Positions 43,774 through 51,902 of a stretch of 64,000 bases of DNA are shown one piece after another (within the stretch, counting starts at the first letter, position 1; each line of letters begins with the position of its first letter). This DNA is from Fimenecus sp045593555 (lineage in GTDB: Bacteria > Bacillota > Clostridia > Oscillospirales > Acutalibacteraceae). The stretch covers positions 167,220-231,219 of the forward strand of contig JAZNWU010000037.1 in NCBI GenBank assembly GCA_045593555.1, written 5' to 3'. The translations under genes were made by a program, and so were the position numbers. The notes under the pieces were generated by a model. That model was not told the DNA's origin, did no database searches, and saw only the letters and a program-made list of their open reading frames with translations.

Positions 43774-43827
43774 AGAAGCACACCTCGTAGCATATTTATT
43801 TATATAAATTGTGTTCGAGGTGTTTCT
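43774..43827 (+). terminator. Terminator-like hairpin that contains the next gene's ribosome site
   Basis: ACACCTCG (43779-43786) pairs with CGAGGTGT (43816-43823), extended by AAGAA / TTCTT with a small bulge and by ATTTAT / ATAAAT inside. It is followed by TTCTTTA. The GAGG ribosome site of the DUF4830 gene is in the 3' arm and the T-rich tract is the spacer to its ATG. Confidence 0.6.
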
Positions 43828-43829
43828 TT

Positions 43830-44297
43830 ATGTTTGTGTATTCTGTAAAAACAAAACATCTTAAGGTGTTTTTGCTCGTTGGCTTTGTATTGTTCACAGC
43901 AGTTTCATTGTTTATCCTTTCTAACGAAAGTCAGGAAACTTCAAGTAATAACGATATGTTTTTGCTGGCAGAAACTCATGAAGAACGTATGAAGTTTGTA
44001 TCGCAGTTCGGTTGGCAGGTGGACGAAGAACCTGTTCAGGTTAAAGAGATTATAATCCCCACAGAAGCTGACGAGGTTTATACTGCATATAACGATATCC
44101 AGCGTTCTCAGGGTTTTGACTTAACGGAGTTTGCAGGGGAACGTGCAAAATGCTGGACATATACTGTAAAAAATTATGAAGGGTATGAAAATCATGAGTG
44201 CATTCAAATAAATATATTAGTTTATGACGGAAAGGTAATCGGTGGAGATGTTTGTTCCGTAGAGCTTGATGGATTTATGCACGGATTTTCAGGATAA
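43830..44297 (+). CDS. Membrane-anchored DUF4830 protein
   Basis: A 155-residue protein with a basic N terminus, one membrane helix (about 11-31, VFLLVGFVLFTAVSLFIL) and an external DUF4830-type domain: ERMKFVSQFGWQVDEEP, EVYTAYNDIQRSQGFDLTEFAGE, then VYDGKVIGGDVCSVELDGFMHGF at the end. The function of this domain is unknown. ATG 43830 has GAGG nine bases upstream, inside a hairpin arm. The rsuA gene follows one base after the stop. Confidence 0.75.
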   Translation: MFVYSVKTKHLKVFLLVGFVLFTAVSLFILSNESQETSSNNDMFLLAETHEERMKFVSQFGWQVDEEPVQVKEIIIPTEADEVYTAYNDIQRSQGFDLTEFAGERAKCWTYTVKNYEGYENHECIQINILVYDGKVIGGDVCSVELDGFMHGFSG

Positions 44298-44298
44298 A

Positions 44299-45012
44299 AT
44301 GGAAAGACTTGATAAAATTCTTGCTTCACAAGGGACTCTGTCACGAAAAGAAGTAAAGGAAATGATAAGGAAGGGCAGAATTGCACTGAATGGTTCTGTC
44401 GTTAAGGATAGTTCATTAAAAATCAATGAAAATAATGACATCATTTCAGTTGATGGTGTTGAACTTGTGCTAAAAAAACACATTTATATAATGCTTAATA
44501 AGCCGCAGGGTGTGGTGTCTGCAAGTGAAAGTGATACTGATAAAACAGTTGTGGATTTAGTCCCTGAGACTCTCTTCAGAAAAGGACTTTTTCCTGCAGG
44601 ACGACTTGATAAGGATACTACGGGATTTGTACTTATCACGGATGATGGTGATTTTGCACATAAGATTCTTTCACCTAAAAATCATATTTTCAAAACATAT
44701 ATTGCAGAGCTTGAACACAGACTTTCAGAGTCTGATATAAAATCTCTTGAAAACGGGATTACTTTGGGTGACGGCACAGAACTTAAGGAATCCAAAGTGG
44801 AGATTGTTGAAGATACGGACAAGCCGTTGGTAAGAATTATGATTTGTGAGGGTAAGTATCATCAGGTAAAAAGAATGTTTGCTGCGACCGGTAACAAAGT
44901 CTTGTCACTTCATCGTGAAAAGATGGGTGAACTCCGTCTTGATGAGAACCTTAAACCTGGTGAATGTCGTGAAATTACACCTGAAGAACTTGAAAAAATA
45001 ACATTAAAGTAA
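44299..45012 (+). CDS. rsuA: RsuA-family 16S rRNA pseudouridine synthase
   Basis: A 237-residue pseudouridine synthase with an N-terminal S4 RNA-binding domain (ERLDKILASQGTLSRKEVKEMIRKG) and a catalytic domain with LFPAGRLDKDTTGFVLIT, where the Asp in GRLD is the nucleophile. IMICEGKYHQVKRMF is also typical. The short RsuA form modifies position 516 of 16S rRNA in characterised members; RluB/RluF-type specificity cannot be excluded. ATG 44299 has AGGA four bases upstream, a tight spacing. Confidence 0.88.
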   Translation: MERLDKILASQGTLSRKEVKEMIRKGRIALNGSVVKDSSLKINENNDIISVDGVELVLKKHIYIMLNKPQGVVSASESDTDKTVVDLVPETLFRKGLFPAGRLDKDTTGFVLITDDGDFAHKILSPKNHIFKTYIAELEHRLSESDIKSLENGITLGDGTELKESKVEIVEDTDKPLVRIMICEGKYHQVKRMFAATGNKVLSLHREKMGELRLDENLKPGECREITPEELEKITLK

Positions 45013-45139
45013 ATTTATTGGTCAATTTCAACAATGATTTTTTAAGATAAAAAGCAAGTAAAATGCGAGTAATATACAAAAAAAATCAAAATTTTTGTGT
45101 ATTTTGATTGAAAAAAGTTGGAAAATATCAAAAATTCAC

Positions 45140-45168
45140 TTGCAAAAATAGATTTTATTGTGTAAAAT
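45140..45168 (+). promoter_or_regulatory. Promoter for the CdaR-like regulator
   Basis: TTGCAA (45140-45145), 17-base spacer and TAAAAT (45163-45168), 45 bases before the ATG. The rest of 45013-45212 is A/T-rich with no gene. Confidence 0.6.
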
Positions 45169-45212
45169 ACATAGTGTTTTAATTGTGAATTTGTATAAAA
45201 GGTGGTAAAACG

Positions 45213-46298
45213 ATGTCAAACAGATTATTTCAGGGAATCGTCCATCAGATGACAGATGTTATCGAAAGAACATTCGGTGTTATTGACGAAACAGGCACTG
45301 TCATTTCTTGTAGTGAATTAGGTAAAATTGGTGAAGTGCAGTCAAGTGCAGTTGCTGAAGTTTTTGCTGTTGCAGAAAATAAAGTTATAGATGGATATAC
45401 TTACAGAGTTTTTGGCGCACATATGCATCCAGTATATGCTATTTTTGTTGAAGGCGATGATTACATCGCTGATAAGTATGTTGGTGTTCTTTCTGTTGCA
45501 CTCTCCACAATCAAACAATATTATGACGAAAAATATGACCGTGGAAACTTTATTAAGAACATTATTCTTGATAATATTCTTCCGGGAGATATCTATATTA
45601 AGGCAAGAGAACTTCATTTCAACAATGATGTTACTCGTGTAGTTCTTCTTATCAGAATTGCTGAAAAGAATGATGTTTCAGTATTTGATGTTATTCAGGA
45701 TTTGTTCCCGGATAAGTCAAAAGACTTCGTTATCAATATAAATGAAACTGATATTGCCCTTGTAAAAGAGGTTAAGAGTAATATTGAAATAAAAGACCTT
45801 GAAAAACTTGCTCGTTCAATTGCAGATTCTCTTGGTACTGAATATTATACACATGTACTTGTTGGTATCGGTACTCCTGTTGATTCTATCAAAGACTTGG
45901 CTCGTTCATACAGAGAGGCTCAGGTTTCTCTTGAAGTTGGTAAAGTTTTTGACACCGAAAAGACAATCGTAAGCTATGAAAACCTTGGTATAGCAAGACT
46001 TATTTATCAGCTTCCAACAACACTTTGTGAGATGTTTCTTCGTGAAATCTTTAAGCGTGGTTCAATCGAAAGCCTTGACCACGAAACACTTTTCACAATT
46101 CAGAAATTCTTTGAGAATAATCTTAACGTTTCTGAAACATCAAGAAAATTGTTTGTTCACAGAAATACACTTGTTTATCGTCTTGAAAAGATTAAGAAAC
46201 TTACAGGTCTTGACCTTCGTGAGTTTGACGATGCAATCGTATTCAAGGTAGCATTAATGGTTAAGAAATACCTTGATGCAAACCCAATTAAATATTAA
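45213..46298 (+). CDS. CdaR/PucR-type transcriptional regulator
   Basis: A 361-residue regulator. The C-terminal helix-turn-helix (about 300-355) has the PucR/CdaR form: FFENNLNVSETSRKLFVHRN then LVYRLEKIKKLTGLDLREFDD. The middle has a GGDEF-like fold segment (HVLVGIGTPVDSIKDLARSYREAQVSLEVG). The N-terminal 130 residues have no motif I recognise. Family members sense sugar diacids, purines or amino acids, but no such pathway is adjacent; it stands just before ftsEX. GGTGG ribosome site before the ATG. Confidence 0.82.
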   Translation: MSNRLFQGIVHQMTDVIERTFGVIDETGTVISCSELGKIGEVQSSAVAEVFAVAENKVIDGYTYRVFGAHMHPVYAIFVEGDDYIADKYVGVLSVALSTIKQYYDEKYDRGNFIKNIILDNILPGDIYIKARELHFNNDVTRVVLLIRIAEKNDVSVFDVIQDLFPDKSKDFVININETDIALVKEVKSNIEIKDLEKLARSIADSLGTEYYTHVLVGIGTPVDSIKDLARSYREAQVSLEVGKVFDTEKTIVSYENLGIARLIYQLPTTLCEMFLREIFKRGSIESLDHETLFTIQKFFENNLNVSETSRKLFVHRNTLVYRLEKIKKLTGLDLREFDDAIVFKVALMVKKYLDANPIKY

Positions 46299-46315
46299 TT
46301 TTTAAATTTCGTAAT

Positions 46316-46352
46316 TAAAAAGAAGCGGAAAAATATTCTGCTTCTTTTTCTT
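46316..46352 (+). terminator. Terminator after the CdaR-like gene
   Basis: A stem of about 14 bp, AAAAAGAAGCGGAA / TTCTGCTTCTTTTT with one G·T wobble, followed by CTTTTA. Confidence 0.8.
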
Positions 46353-46427
46353 TTATCTATAATGCAATAAATTAACACAATATTTTTGTGCAAAGCGACG
46401 ATAAATATGAACTTTTTTCAAAAAACG

Positions 46428-46455
46428 TTACAAACACAATATTTTGTGGTATAAT
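46428..46455 (+). promoter_or_regulatory. ftsE promoter
   Basis: TTACAA (46428-46433), 16-base spacer and TATAAT (46450-46455) with TGG extended -10. The 14-mer TTTTGTGGTATAAT here is identical to that at the ptsH promoter (39156-39169). A leader of about 80 bases follows. Confidence 0.6.
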
Positions 46456-46540
46456 GTACCCAACAATGACTATTATGTGTTATTGTTGCCAATTTTAGGT
46501 AAAAAATGATTTTTAATACATAAAGGATAAGGTGCATATT

Positions 46541-47512
46541 GTGATTGAATTCAGACATGTTTCAAAAACTTATGAAAATGGTACAAATGCCCTGCGTGAT
46601 GTTTCCATTACTATTGAAGACGGCGAATTCGTCTTTATCGTAGGTGCGTCAGGTGCAGGTAAGAGTACTTTTCTCAAAATTATTATGCGTGAACAGGTGC
46701 CTAATAGTGGCTCTGTTGTTATTAATAACTATGATTTGAACAAGATTAAAAAGAGAGATATTCCAAAGTTCAGAAGAACTATGGGTATCGTTTTCCAGGA
46801 TTTCCGACTTATTCCTAATATGACTGTTTATGATAATGTTGCGTTTGCTATGCGTGTTATCGGTGCAAAGGAAAAGGATATAAGAAAACGTGTTCCATAT
46901 GTTCTGAGCCTTGTTGGTCTTACTTCAAAGGCAAGACAGTTACCAACACAGCTTTCAGGTGGTGAGCAGCAGAGAGTAGCTCTTGCTCGTGCACTTGTTA
47001 ATAATGCAGGAATTATCATTGCTGACGAGCCGACAGGTAATATCGACCCTGAAATGTCATATGAAATTGTTGACTTGCTTAATCATATCAATGCTAATGG
47101 TACAACAGTTGTAATGGTTACTCATGAGCATGAGCTTGTTCGTCGATTTAACCATCGTGTTATCACTATCAGTCAGGGTGAGGTTGTTTCTGATACAGGT
47201 GCAAAACAGACTGAAGAGAAAGTTTCGGAAACTGTTGACGAAACAATTTATTATGAAACACAGGCTGAGCTTAAGGAAGCAGTTGAGCATGAACTTCAGG
47301 AAAAAGTTGATCAGATGCGTGAAGAGGTTATCAGCTCACTTCTTGAACTTGATGAGGAAGACAATACATCACCATCATTCTATGCTCAACCAAACAGTGA
47401 TAAAGAACTTGAAGATTTTATGAAATCTTACGGTGTTGATGACACAGAAATTTCAGCTGAAGAGGTCATTGCCGGACTTGAAGAAAAGAAGAATGGAGGT
47501 GACGTCCAGTGA
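46541..47512 (+). CDS. ftsE: Division ABC transporter ATPase FtsE, C-terminally extended
   Basis: FtsE powers FtsX to activate a peptidoglycan hydrolase at division. The first ~225 residues are a full ABC ATPase: Walker A VGASGAGKST, QLSGGEQQRVALARALV and Walker B IIIADEPTGNID, then VTHEHELV. The family is usually about 228 residues; this one is 323 because of a ~95-residue acidic, helical tail (EKVSETVDETIYYETQAELK, EVIAGLEEKKNG). GTG 46541 has AAGGTG six bases upstream and gives the standard MIEFRHVSKTY start; GTG 46532 is the alternative. A GTGA overlap joins it to ftsX. Confidence 0.93.
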   Translation: MIEFRHVSKTYENGTNALRDVSITIEDGEFVFIVGASGAGKSTFLKIIMREQVPNSGSVVINNYDLNKIKKRDIPKFRRTMGIVFQDFRLIPNMTVYDNVAFAMRVIGAKEKDIRKRVPYVLSLVGLTSKARQLPTQLSGGEQQRVALARALVNNAGIIIADEPTGNIDPEMSYEIVDLLNHINANGTTVVMVTHEHELVRRFNHRVITISQGEVVSDTGAKQTEEKVSETVDETIYYETQAELKEAVEHELQEKVDQMREEVISSLLELDEEDNTSPSFYAQPNSDKELEDFMKSYGVDDTEISAEEVIAGLEEKKNGGDVQ

Positions 47513-48414
47513 AGGGTGCAAGCTTAGGTTATTTAACAAAAGAAGGCTTCCGTAATGTCTGGGTAAACAGACTTATGTCGTTGGCGTCAATTACTGTTCT
47601 TATGGCTTGTCTTGTAATTATCGGACTTGGTGCAATGCTTTTCTTTAATATTAATGCATTGTTAGATAAAATCGAAAGTCAGAATGTTATTATGGTCTAT
47701 ATTGAGGACGGAACAACTGATGAACAGATTGAAAAGTTAGAGCAGGACATTTTTGGATTAGGTAACATTGAAAAATGTGACTTTGTTTCTAAAGAAGAAG
47801 CATTTGAAAACAGTAAAAAAGAATTAGGTGAAGATTCTGCATTGCTTGAGGGTATGGAAAATCCTATGCCTGATGCTTATAAAGTTACTGTTTCTGATAT
47901 GAATCTTTTCAAACAGACAGTAAAAGGTCTTAATAGTCTTGAACATATAGAAACGGTCCGTGAAAACAGTGATGTTGCCGATAAACTTATTGATATCCGA
48001 CATGCAGTTACAATTGTGATTGCCGGTATGGTACTTTTACTCTTTATCGTATCATTGTTTATTATTGCAAACACAATTCGTATTACAATGTTCTCACGAA
48101 GACTTGAAATCAGCATTATGAAGGCTGTTGGTGCAACAAATTGGTTTATTCGTTGGCCATTTATGATTGAGGGTATCGTAATTGGTGTCATTTCAAGCCT
48201 TGTGTCAATGGGAGTTCTTGCAGGTCTTTACTACGGTGTAGCTTATGTGTTCAAAGACCTTCTTCAGTTGTTTGAACCTGTTGCTTTTGGTCAGTATGCA
48301 GGATATATCTTCTTATTGTTTACTTTAATCGGTACTTTTACAGGTTCAGTAGGAAGTCTTATTTCTATGGGTAAATATCTTAGAGAGCAAGGGAGTGTTA
48401 TAAGTGAAAATTAG
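47509..48414 (+). CDS. ftsX: Division ABC transporter permease FtsX
   Basis: A 301-residue membrane protein with the FtsX topology: helix 1 near 22-45, an external domain (about 50-165), and three helices near 170-195, 220-245 and 265-290. GYLTKEGFRNVWVNRLMSLASI and RRLEISIMKAVGATNWFIRWPFMIEG are family segments. The external domain contacts the coiled-coil hydrolase or activator, here the next gene, whose start lies 11 bases inside ftsX. Confidence 0.95.
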   Translation: MKGASLGYLTKEGFRNVWVNRLMSLASITVLMACLVIIGLGAMLFFNINALLDKIESQNVIMVYIEDGTTDEQIEKLEQDIFGLGNIEKCDFVSKEEAFENSKKELGEDSALLEGMENPMPDAYKVTVSDMNLFKQTVKGLNSLEHIETVRENSDVADKLIDIRHAVTIVIAGMVLLLFIVSLFIIANTIRITMFSRRLEISIMKAVGATNWFIRWPFMIEGIVIGVISSLVSMGVLAGLYYGVAYVFKDLLQLFEPVAFGQYAGYIFLLFTLIGTFTGSVGSLISMGKYLREQGSVISEN

Positions 48415-49762
48415 CACAAGAATACTTTCTGTCATTATGGCGATGGTGCTTCTTTTTACTGCAATTCCGTTCTCAGGTTCTGCTAAAACCCTTTCGGAAA
48501 TTCAAGCTGAAATTGATAAATATGAGCAGGAGATTTCCAACAGCAATAAAGGACAGGCAAATGCTAAGAAAAAACTTGAGCAGTTGCAGGAACAGAGTAA
48601 GATAATCGACCAGAAGATTGCAATTCTTGAAGAAGAAATATCTCCTATCCGCAAGAAAATCAACGAATTAACTGCTCAGATTAATGAGTTTGAAGCTCGT
48701 ATCAAAACTCTTGAAAAAGAGATTAATGAAGTTACAAAGCAGATTGAAGAACAGGAACTTGAAATAAAGGATACTCAGGAACTTCTCAGACAACGCCTCA
48801 GAGCCACATATATGGCAGGGGAAACTTCTGAACTTGAAATCTTCCTTAGTGCATCTGACTTTTCAGATTTTCTTGCAAGGTCAGAGTTCCTTCGTCAGGT
48901 TGCAAAGCATGACACAGATATTATAAAAAGCTTAGAAGCACAAATAAAAGAATTTAATCGTATGATTGAGGATTTGAACTCAAAACGTACAGAAATTGAT
49001 GAAAAGAAAAAACTTGTTGAAGCTGACCGTGCAGAGCATCAGGCTGAAAAAGCTGTTCTTGATGTCAAAATGAACGAACTTGAAACTGCACAGGCAAAGA
49101 ATGCAGCAAACATTAAAAAGCAAAATGAGATAATCAGTACATATAGCGAAGATAGTGCTTATTATCAGCAATTACTTGCACAGGCTGAAAGGGAAAAAGC
49201 AGCGTATTCTGCAGCTCTGGACCAGGAAATCAATAATACCGGCTCATCAGGTAGTGGCGTTATTGATAATGGCGTTGTAAATCATAATTTCAAAGTTTCA
49301 TCAAAAGGTCTTATTTCTCCGATTCAGGAACCAACTGTTTATTATTCAGCAACATTTGCACAGCACTCTTCCCGTGGTACAGCATCTATCGACCTTTGTG
49401 CTCCTGCAAATAGAGTAATTAACGGTAAGACATATTACACAACTAAAGGTGCAAAGTTCTATGCTGTTGCATCCGGTACAGTTACAAAATCAACTTATGT
49501 AGCATCAACTTATGGTCATTACATCAATATTGACCACGGTAATGGTTTAAGCTCACTTGGTTGTCACCTTGATGCTCGTTATGTAAGCGTCGGTGATAAG
49601 GTTGTTCAGGGACAAGTAATCGGACTTGTAGGTAATACAGGTAACTGTTGGCCACGACCAACAGATGCAAACCCTGTTGCAGGTTCACATCTTCACTTTG
49701 AAATGCGTCTTAACGGTAATCGTGTAAACCCTGAACTTTATTTACCATCACCACTTGTATAA
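48404..49762 (+). CDS. EnvC-like coiled-coil protein with M23 (LytM) domain
   Basis: A 452-residue exported protein: signal peptide (1-27, ends SGSA), a long coiled coil (about 28-275) and a C-terminal M23 domain (about 305-450). It occupies the FtsX partner position. Active-site checks: H388 (GCHLD), H429 and H431 (SHLHFE) are present, and D330 matches the metal Asp, but the ligand His four residues before that Asp is T326 (RGTASID); the nearest His is H321. It may therefore be a non-catalytic activator, as EnvC is, or use a shifted ligand. GTG start, overlapping ftsX. Confidence 0.85.
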   Translation: MKISTRILSVIMAMVLLFTAIPFSGSAKTLSEIQAEIDKYEQEISNSNKGQANAKKKLEQLQEQSKIIDQKIAILEEEISPIRKKINELTAQINEFEARIKTLEKEINEVTKQIEEQELEIKDTQELLRQRLRATYMAGETSELEIFLSASDFSDFLARSEFLRQVAKHDTDIIKSLEAQIKEFNRMIEDLNSKRTEIDEKKKLVEADRAEHQAEKAVLDVKMNELETAQAKNAANIKKQNEIISTYSEDSAYYQQLLAQAEREKAAYSAALDQEINNTGSSGSGVIDNGVVNHNFKVSSKGLISPIQEPTVYYSATFAQHSSRGTASIDLCAPANRVINGKTYYTTKGAKFYAVASGTVTKSTYVASTYGHYINIDHGNGLSSLGCHLDARYVSVGDKVVQGQVIGLVGNTGNCWPRPTDANPVAGSHLHFEMRLNGNRVNPELYLPSPLV

Positions 49763-49799
49763 GTAGGCGAGTATAATTCACAGTAAAGGATGATGTCCT

Positions 49800-50999
49800 T
49801 TGAATAAAAAAATTTCATTAGGTCTTGCCGTATCCTGTATCTTCCTTGCTGTTGCATTGGCTGTTTCAATTACTATGATGGTTGCAATGGGAATATACAA
49901 CAGTATGATCAAGGATGTTGCCCAGCGTTCAGGTGTTCATTCCACAGTTTCGGATATTGACGAAATAGTACGTAAAAACTATTTTGGTGAAATAAATGAA
50001 AACCTTTTAAAAACAATGATTTCTGATGGATATGTTGAAGGTATCGGCGACCGTTACAGTTATTATATGACTGCAAACGAATATATTGATTATCAGGAAG
50101 AAGAAAAAGGTAATAAAGGTGGCATAGGCGTTATTGCTTTTTATGACAGTAAGAATGATAACATTTATGTGTCAGAGGTTTCTGAAAAATCTCCTGCACA
50201 ACTTCAGGGAATTCAAAAAGGCGATGTTATTACTGCTGTTGATTCTGTTAAAGTCACTTCATCAAATTATGAAGAACTTTTACAGAGCCTTAATGGCGAA
50301 AAGCTCACTAATGTTCAGGTTACCTTTACCCATGATGGAAAAAGTAATACTGTTTCTGTTGCAAGAGGATATTCAGCCCAGACGGTATATTACAGCATTA
50401 ATAACAATATAGGCTATATTAAAATTACAGCATTTTACAGTACAACTGCTGAACAGTTGCAAGAGGCACTCGAATTTATGAATGAAAAGGATGTTTCATC
50501 TGTAATATTTGATGTGAGAAATAACAGTACAGGACTTATTCCTGATGCTGTTGAATGTATTGATATGCTTGTTCCTGTGGCAACAGAAGGTACAACTGCA
50601 ATTGCAACAGCTATTGATAAAGACGGTAAATCAATCGAAACTTTTACATCTGATTCAACAAGTTCAAGCTTAGGTATGGTTGTCCTCGTAAATTCCAATA
50701 CATCAGGTGCTGCAGAACTTTTTGCATGTGACTTAAGGGACTTTGGTATGGCACAGCTTGTAGGAGATAAAACTGCAGGTAACGGCACAATGCAGAAAAT
50801 CTTTGAGCTGAATGACGGCAGTGCAATTTCTTTGACTGTTGCAAAGATTATACCATATAAGAGTGAAAGCTATAATGGTGTCGGAATTGAGCCTGACCAT
50901 AAGGTTGAACTCACCGTTGAACAATTTTCAAGACTCGAAATGCTTTCTCTTGATGAAGACCCACAGTATAAAAAGGCTATGAGCCTTTTAGGTAACTAA
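49800..50999 (+). CDS. S41/CtpA-family protein lacking the catalytic dyad
   Basis: A 399-residue membrane-anchored protein with one N-terminal helix (about 7-31), a PDZ domain (about 107-190) and an S41 tail-specific protease domain. Alignment by eye to Bacillus CtpB (S309, K334, Q338, from memory) puts G303 at the nucleophile (segment NTSGAAEL instead of SASASE), N328 at the lysine (TAGNG instead of TFGKG) and Q332 at the glutamine, with the 25- and 29-residue spacings conserved. So it should not be a protease. It may bind or scaffold. The start is TTG with AAAGGA nine bases upstream. It closes the ftsEX operon. Confidence 0.88.
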   Translation: MNKKISLGLAVSCIFLAVALAVSITMMVAMGIYNSMIKDVAQRSGVHSTVSDIDEIVRKNYFGEINENLLKTMISDGYVEGIGDRYSYYMTANEYIDYQEEEKGNKGGIGVIAFYDSKNDNIYVSEVSEKSPAQLQGIQKGDVITAVDSVKVTSSNYEELLQSLNGEKLTNVQVTFTHDGKSNTVSVARGYSAQTVYYSINNNIGYIKITAFYSTTAEQLQEALEFMNEKDVSSVIFDVRNNSTGLIPDAVECIDMLVPVATEGTTAIATAIDKDGKSIETFTSDSTSSSLGMVVLVNSNTSGAAELFACDLRDFGMAQLVGDKTAGNGTMQKIFELNDGSAISLTVAKIIPYKSESYNGVGIEPDHKVELTVEQFSRLEMLSLDEDPQYKKAMSLLGN

Positions 51000-51008
51000 A
51001 TAAATATA

Positions 51009-51045
51009 AATCTCTCTGCATAGTATGTTGTGGAGGGATTTTTTT
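51009..51045 (+). terminator. Terminator-like hairpin containing the next gene's ribosome site
   Basis: AATCTCTCTGCA (51009-51020) pairs with TGTGGAGGGATT (51029-51040), about 12 bp with four G·T wobbles. It is followed by TTTTT. GGAGGG in the 3' arm is the ribosome site of the gene at 51046 and the T tract is its spacer. It can end the ftsEX operon. Confidence 0.65.
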
Positions 51046-51807
51046 ATGTTTTGTGTGCTTAATGTGAAAGAGAGAAATAAAACATTTTTTGAGAGGATTT
51101 TTGGTAGGCTTCTGGTTGATGATTTTTCAGTAAAAACAATACCTGTGTACAAAGGTGCACCTTTTTTTATGCTTGATATAACGACAGGTAAAAAGGAAAT
51201 AGACTGGGAAAATGTTGTTTTCGCTGTGGGTAAATGTGCTTCAAGACTCATATTAAACAATGATTTAATCATACCTGACAATATGAATGTAGGTGTTTTC
51301 AAAAGTCAGGTTTTGTACAAAAAAATGATGAAAAACACTTTTCTTCATATTCTTGAAAATAATAAAAATGACTTGCACACTATTTCAATTATGGATAAAA
51401 ATGCAGAAAATACTGATTTTACCAAACAACTGTCAAAATGTGCTTCATCAATGAGCATTTTCACATTGAACAAGGAAAATTACAGTGATATTTGTGAAGA
51501 AATAACTGATGAAACGGGTATGTGTCCCGTACTGACAAGTAGTTTTGATAATGCAAAAATAAAAATTAATTCTGATATGCTCACAATGACAATTTATAAT
51601 GACAATGAAAATATGAACTTTTCATCAGGTGTTGATTTTTCTGTTATGCCTGTATATGAAAATCTTTTGCCGGAGGGAATAAACAAATATGATTTTTACT
51701 CTGCACTTTATGAACTGTGTGGTGTGTTTTCATTGGGAGAAAGCATTTTTGACACAATTATTGTAAATAATGAAAAAAAGCGTGTTAAGGACATTCATTT
51801 CTCTTGA
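51046..51807 (+). CDS. Protein of unknown function
   Basis: A 253-residue protein I do not recognise. It has no signal peptide, membrane segment or known motif. It reads as a soluble alpha/beta protein: NVVFAVGKCASRLILNNDLIIP, HTISIMDKNAENTDF, MCPVLTSSFDNAKIKINSD and a C-terminal YSALYELCGVFSLGESIFD. ATG 51046 has GGAGGG eight bases before it, set in a hairpin arm, so expression may be low or conditional. Its TGA stop lies inside the -35 of the greA promoter. Codon use is like that of neighbours, with no sign of transfer. Confidence 0.6.
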   Translation: MFCVLNVKERNKTFFERIFGRLLVDDFSVKTIPVYKGAPFFMLDITTGKKEIDWENVVFAVGKCASRLILNNDLIIPDNMNVGVFKSQVLYKKMMKNTFLHILENNKNDLHTISIMDKNAENTDFTKQLSKCASSMSIFTLNKENYSDICEEITDETGMCPVLTSSFDNAKIKINSDMLTMTIYNDNENMNFSSGVDFSVMPVYENLLPEGINKYDFYSALYELCGVFSLGESIFDTIIVNNEKKRVKDIHFS

Positions 51808-51832
51808 CACGAATGGAAATATTTAATATAAT
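51804..51832 (+). promoter_or_regulatory. Consensus greA promoter
   Basis: TTGACA (51804-51809), 17-base spacer and TATAAT (51827-51832), a perfect match. The upstream gene's stop TGA (51805-51807) is inside the -35. Confidence 0.85.
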
Positions 51833-51841
51833 ATATTTTAA

Positions 51842-51877
51842 TTGGGGCAGTACGACTGCTTGTTTCGTTGTGCCCAA
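51842..51877 (+). promoter_or_regulatory. Hairpin at the 5' end of the greA transcript
   Basis: TTGGGGCA pairs with TGCCCAA (one bulged G), enclosing a small CAGT-ACG-ACTG hairpin. The RNA should start at about 51839, so the structure is at the extreme 5' end, with no U tract. It could stabilise the RNA or regulate greA. Confidence 0.45.
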
Positions 51878-51902
51878 AATCCGAATAAAAGGAGTTTTAA
51901 AA

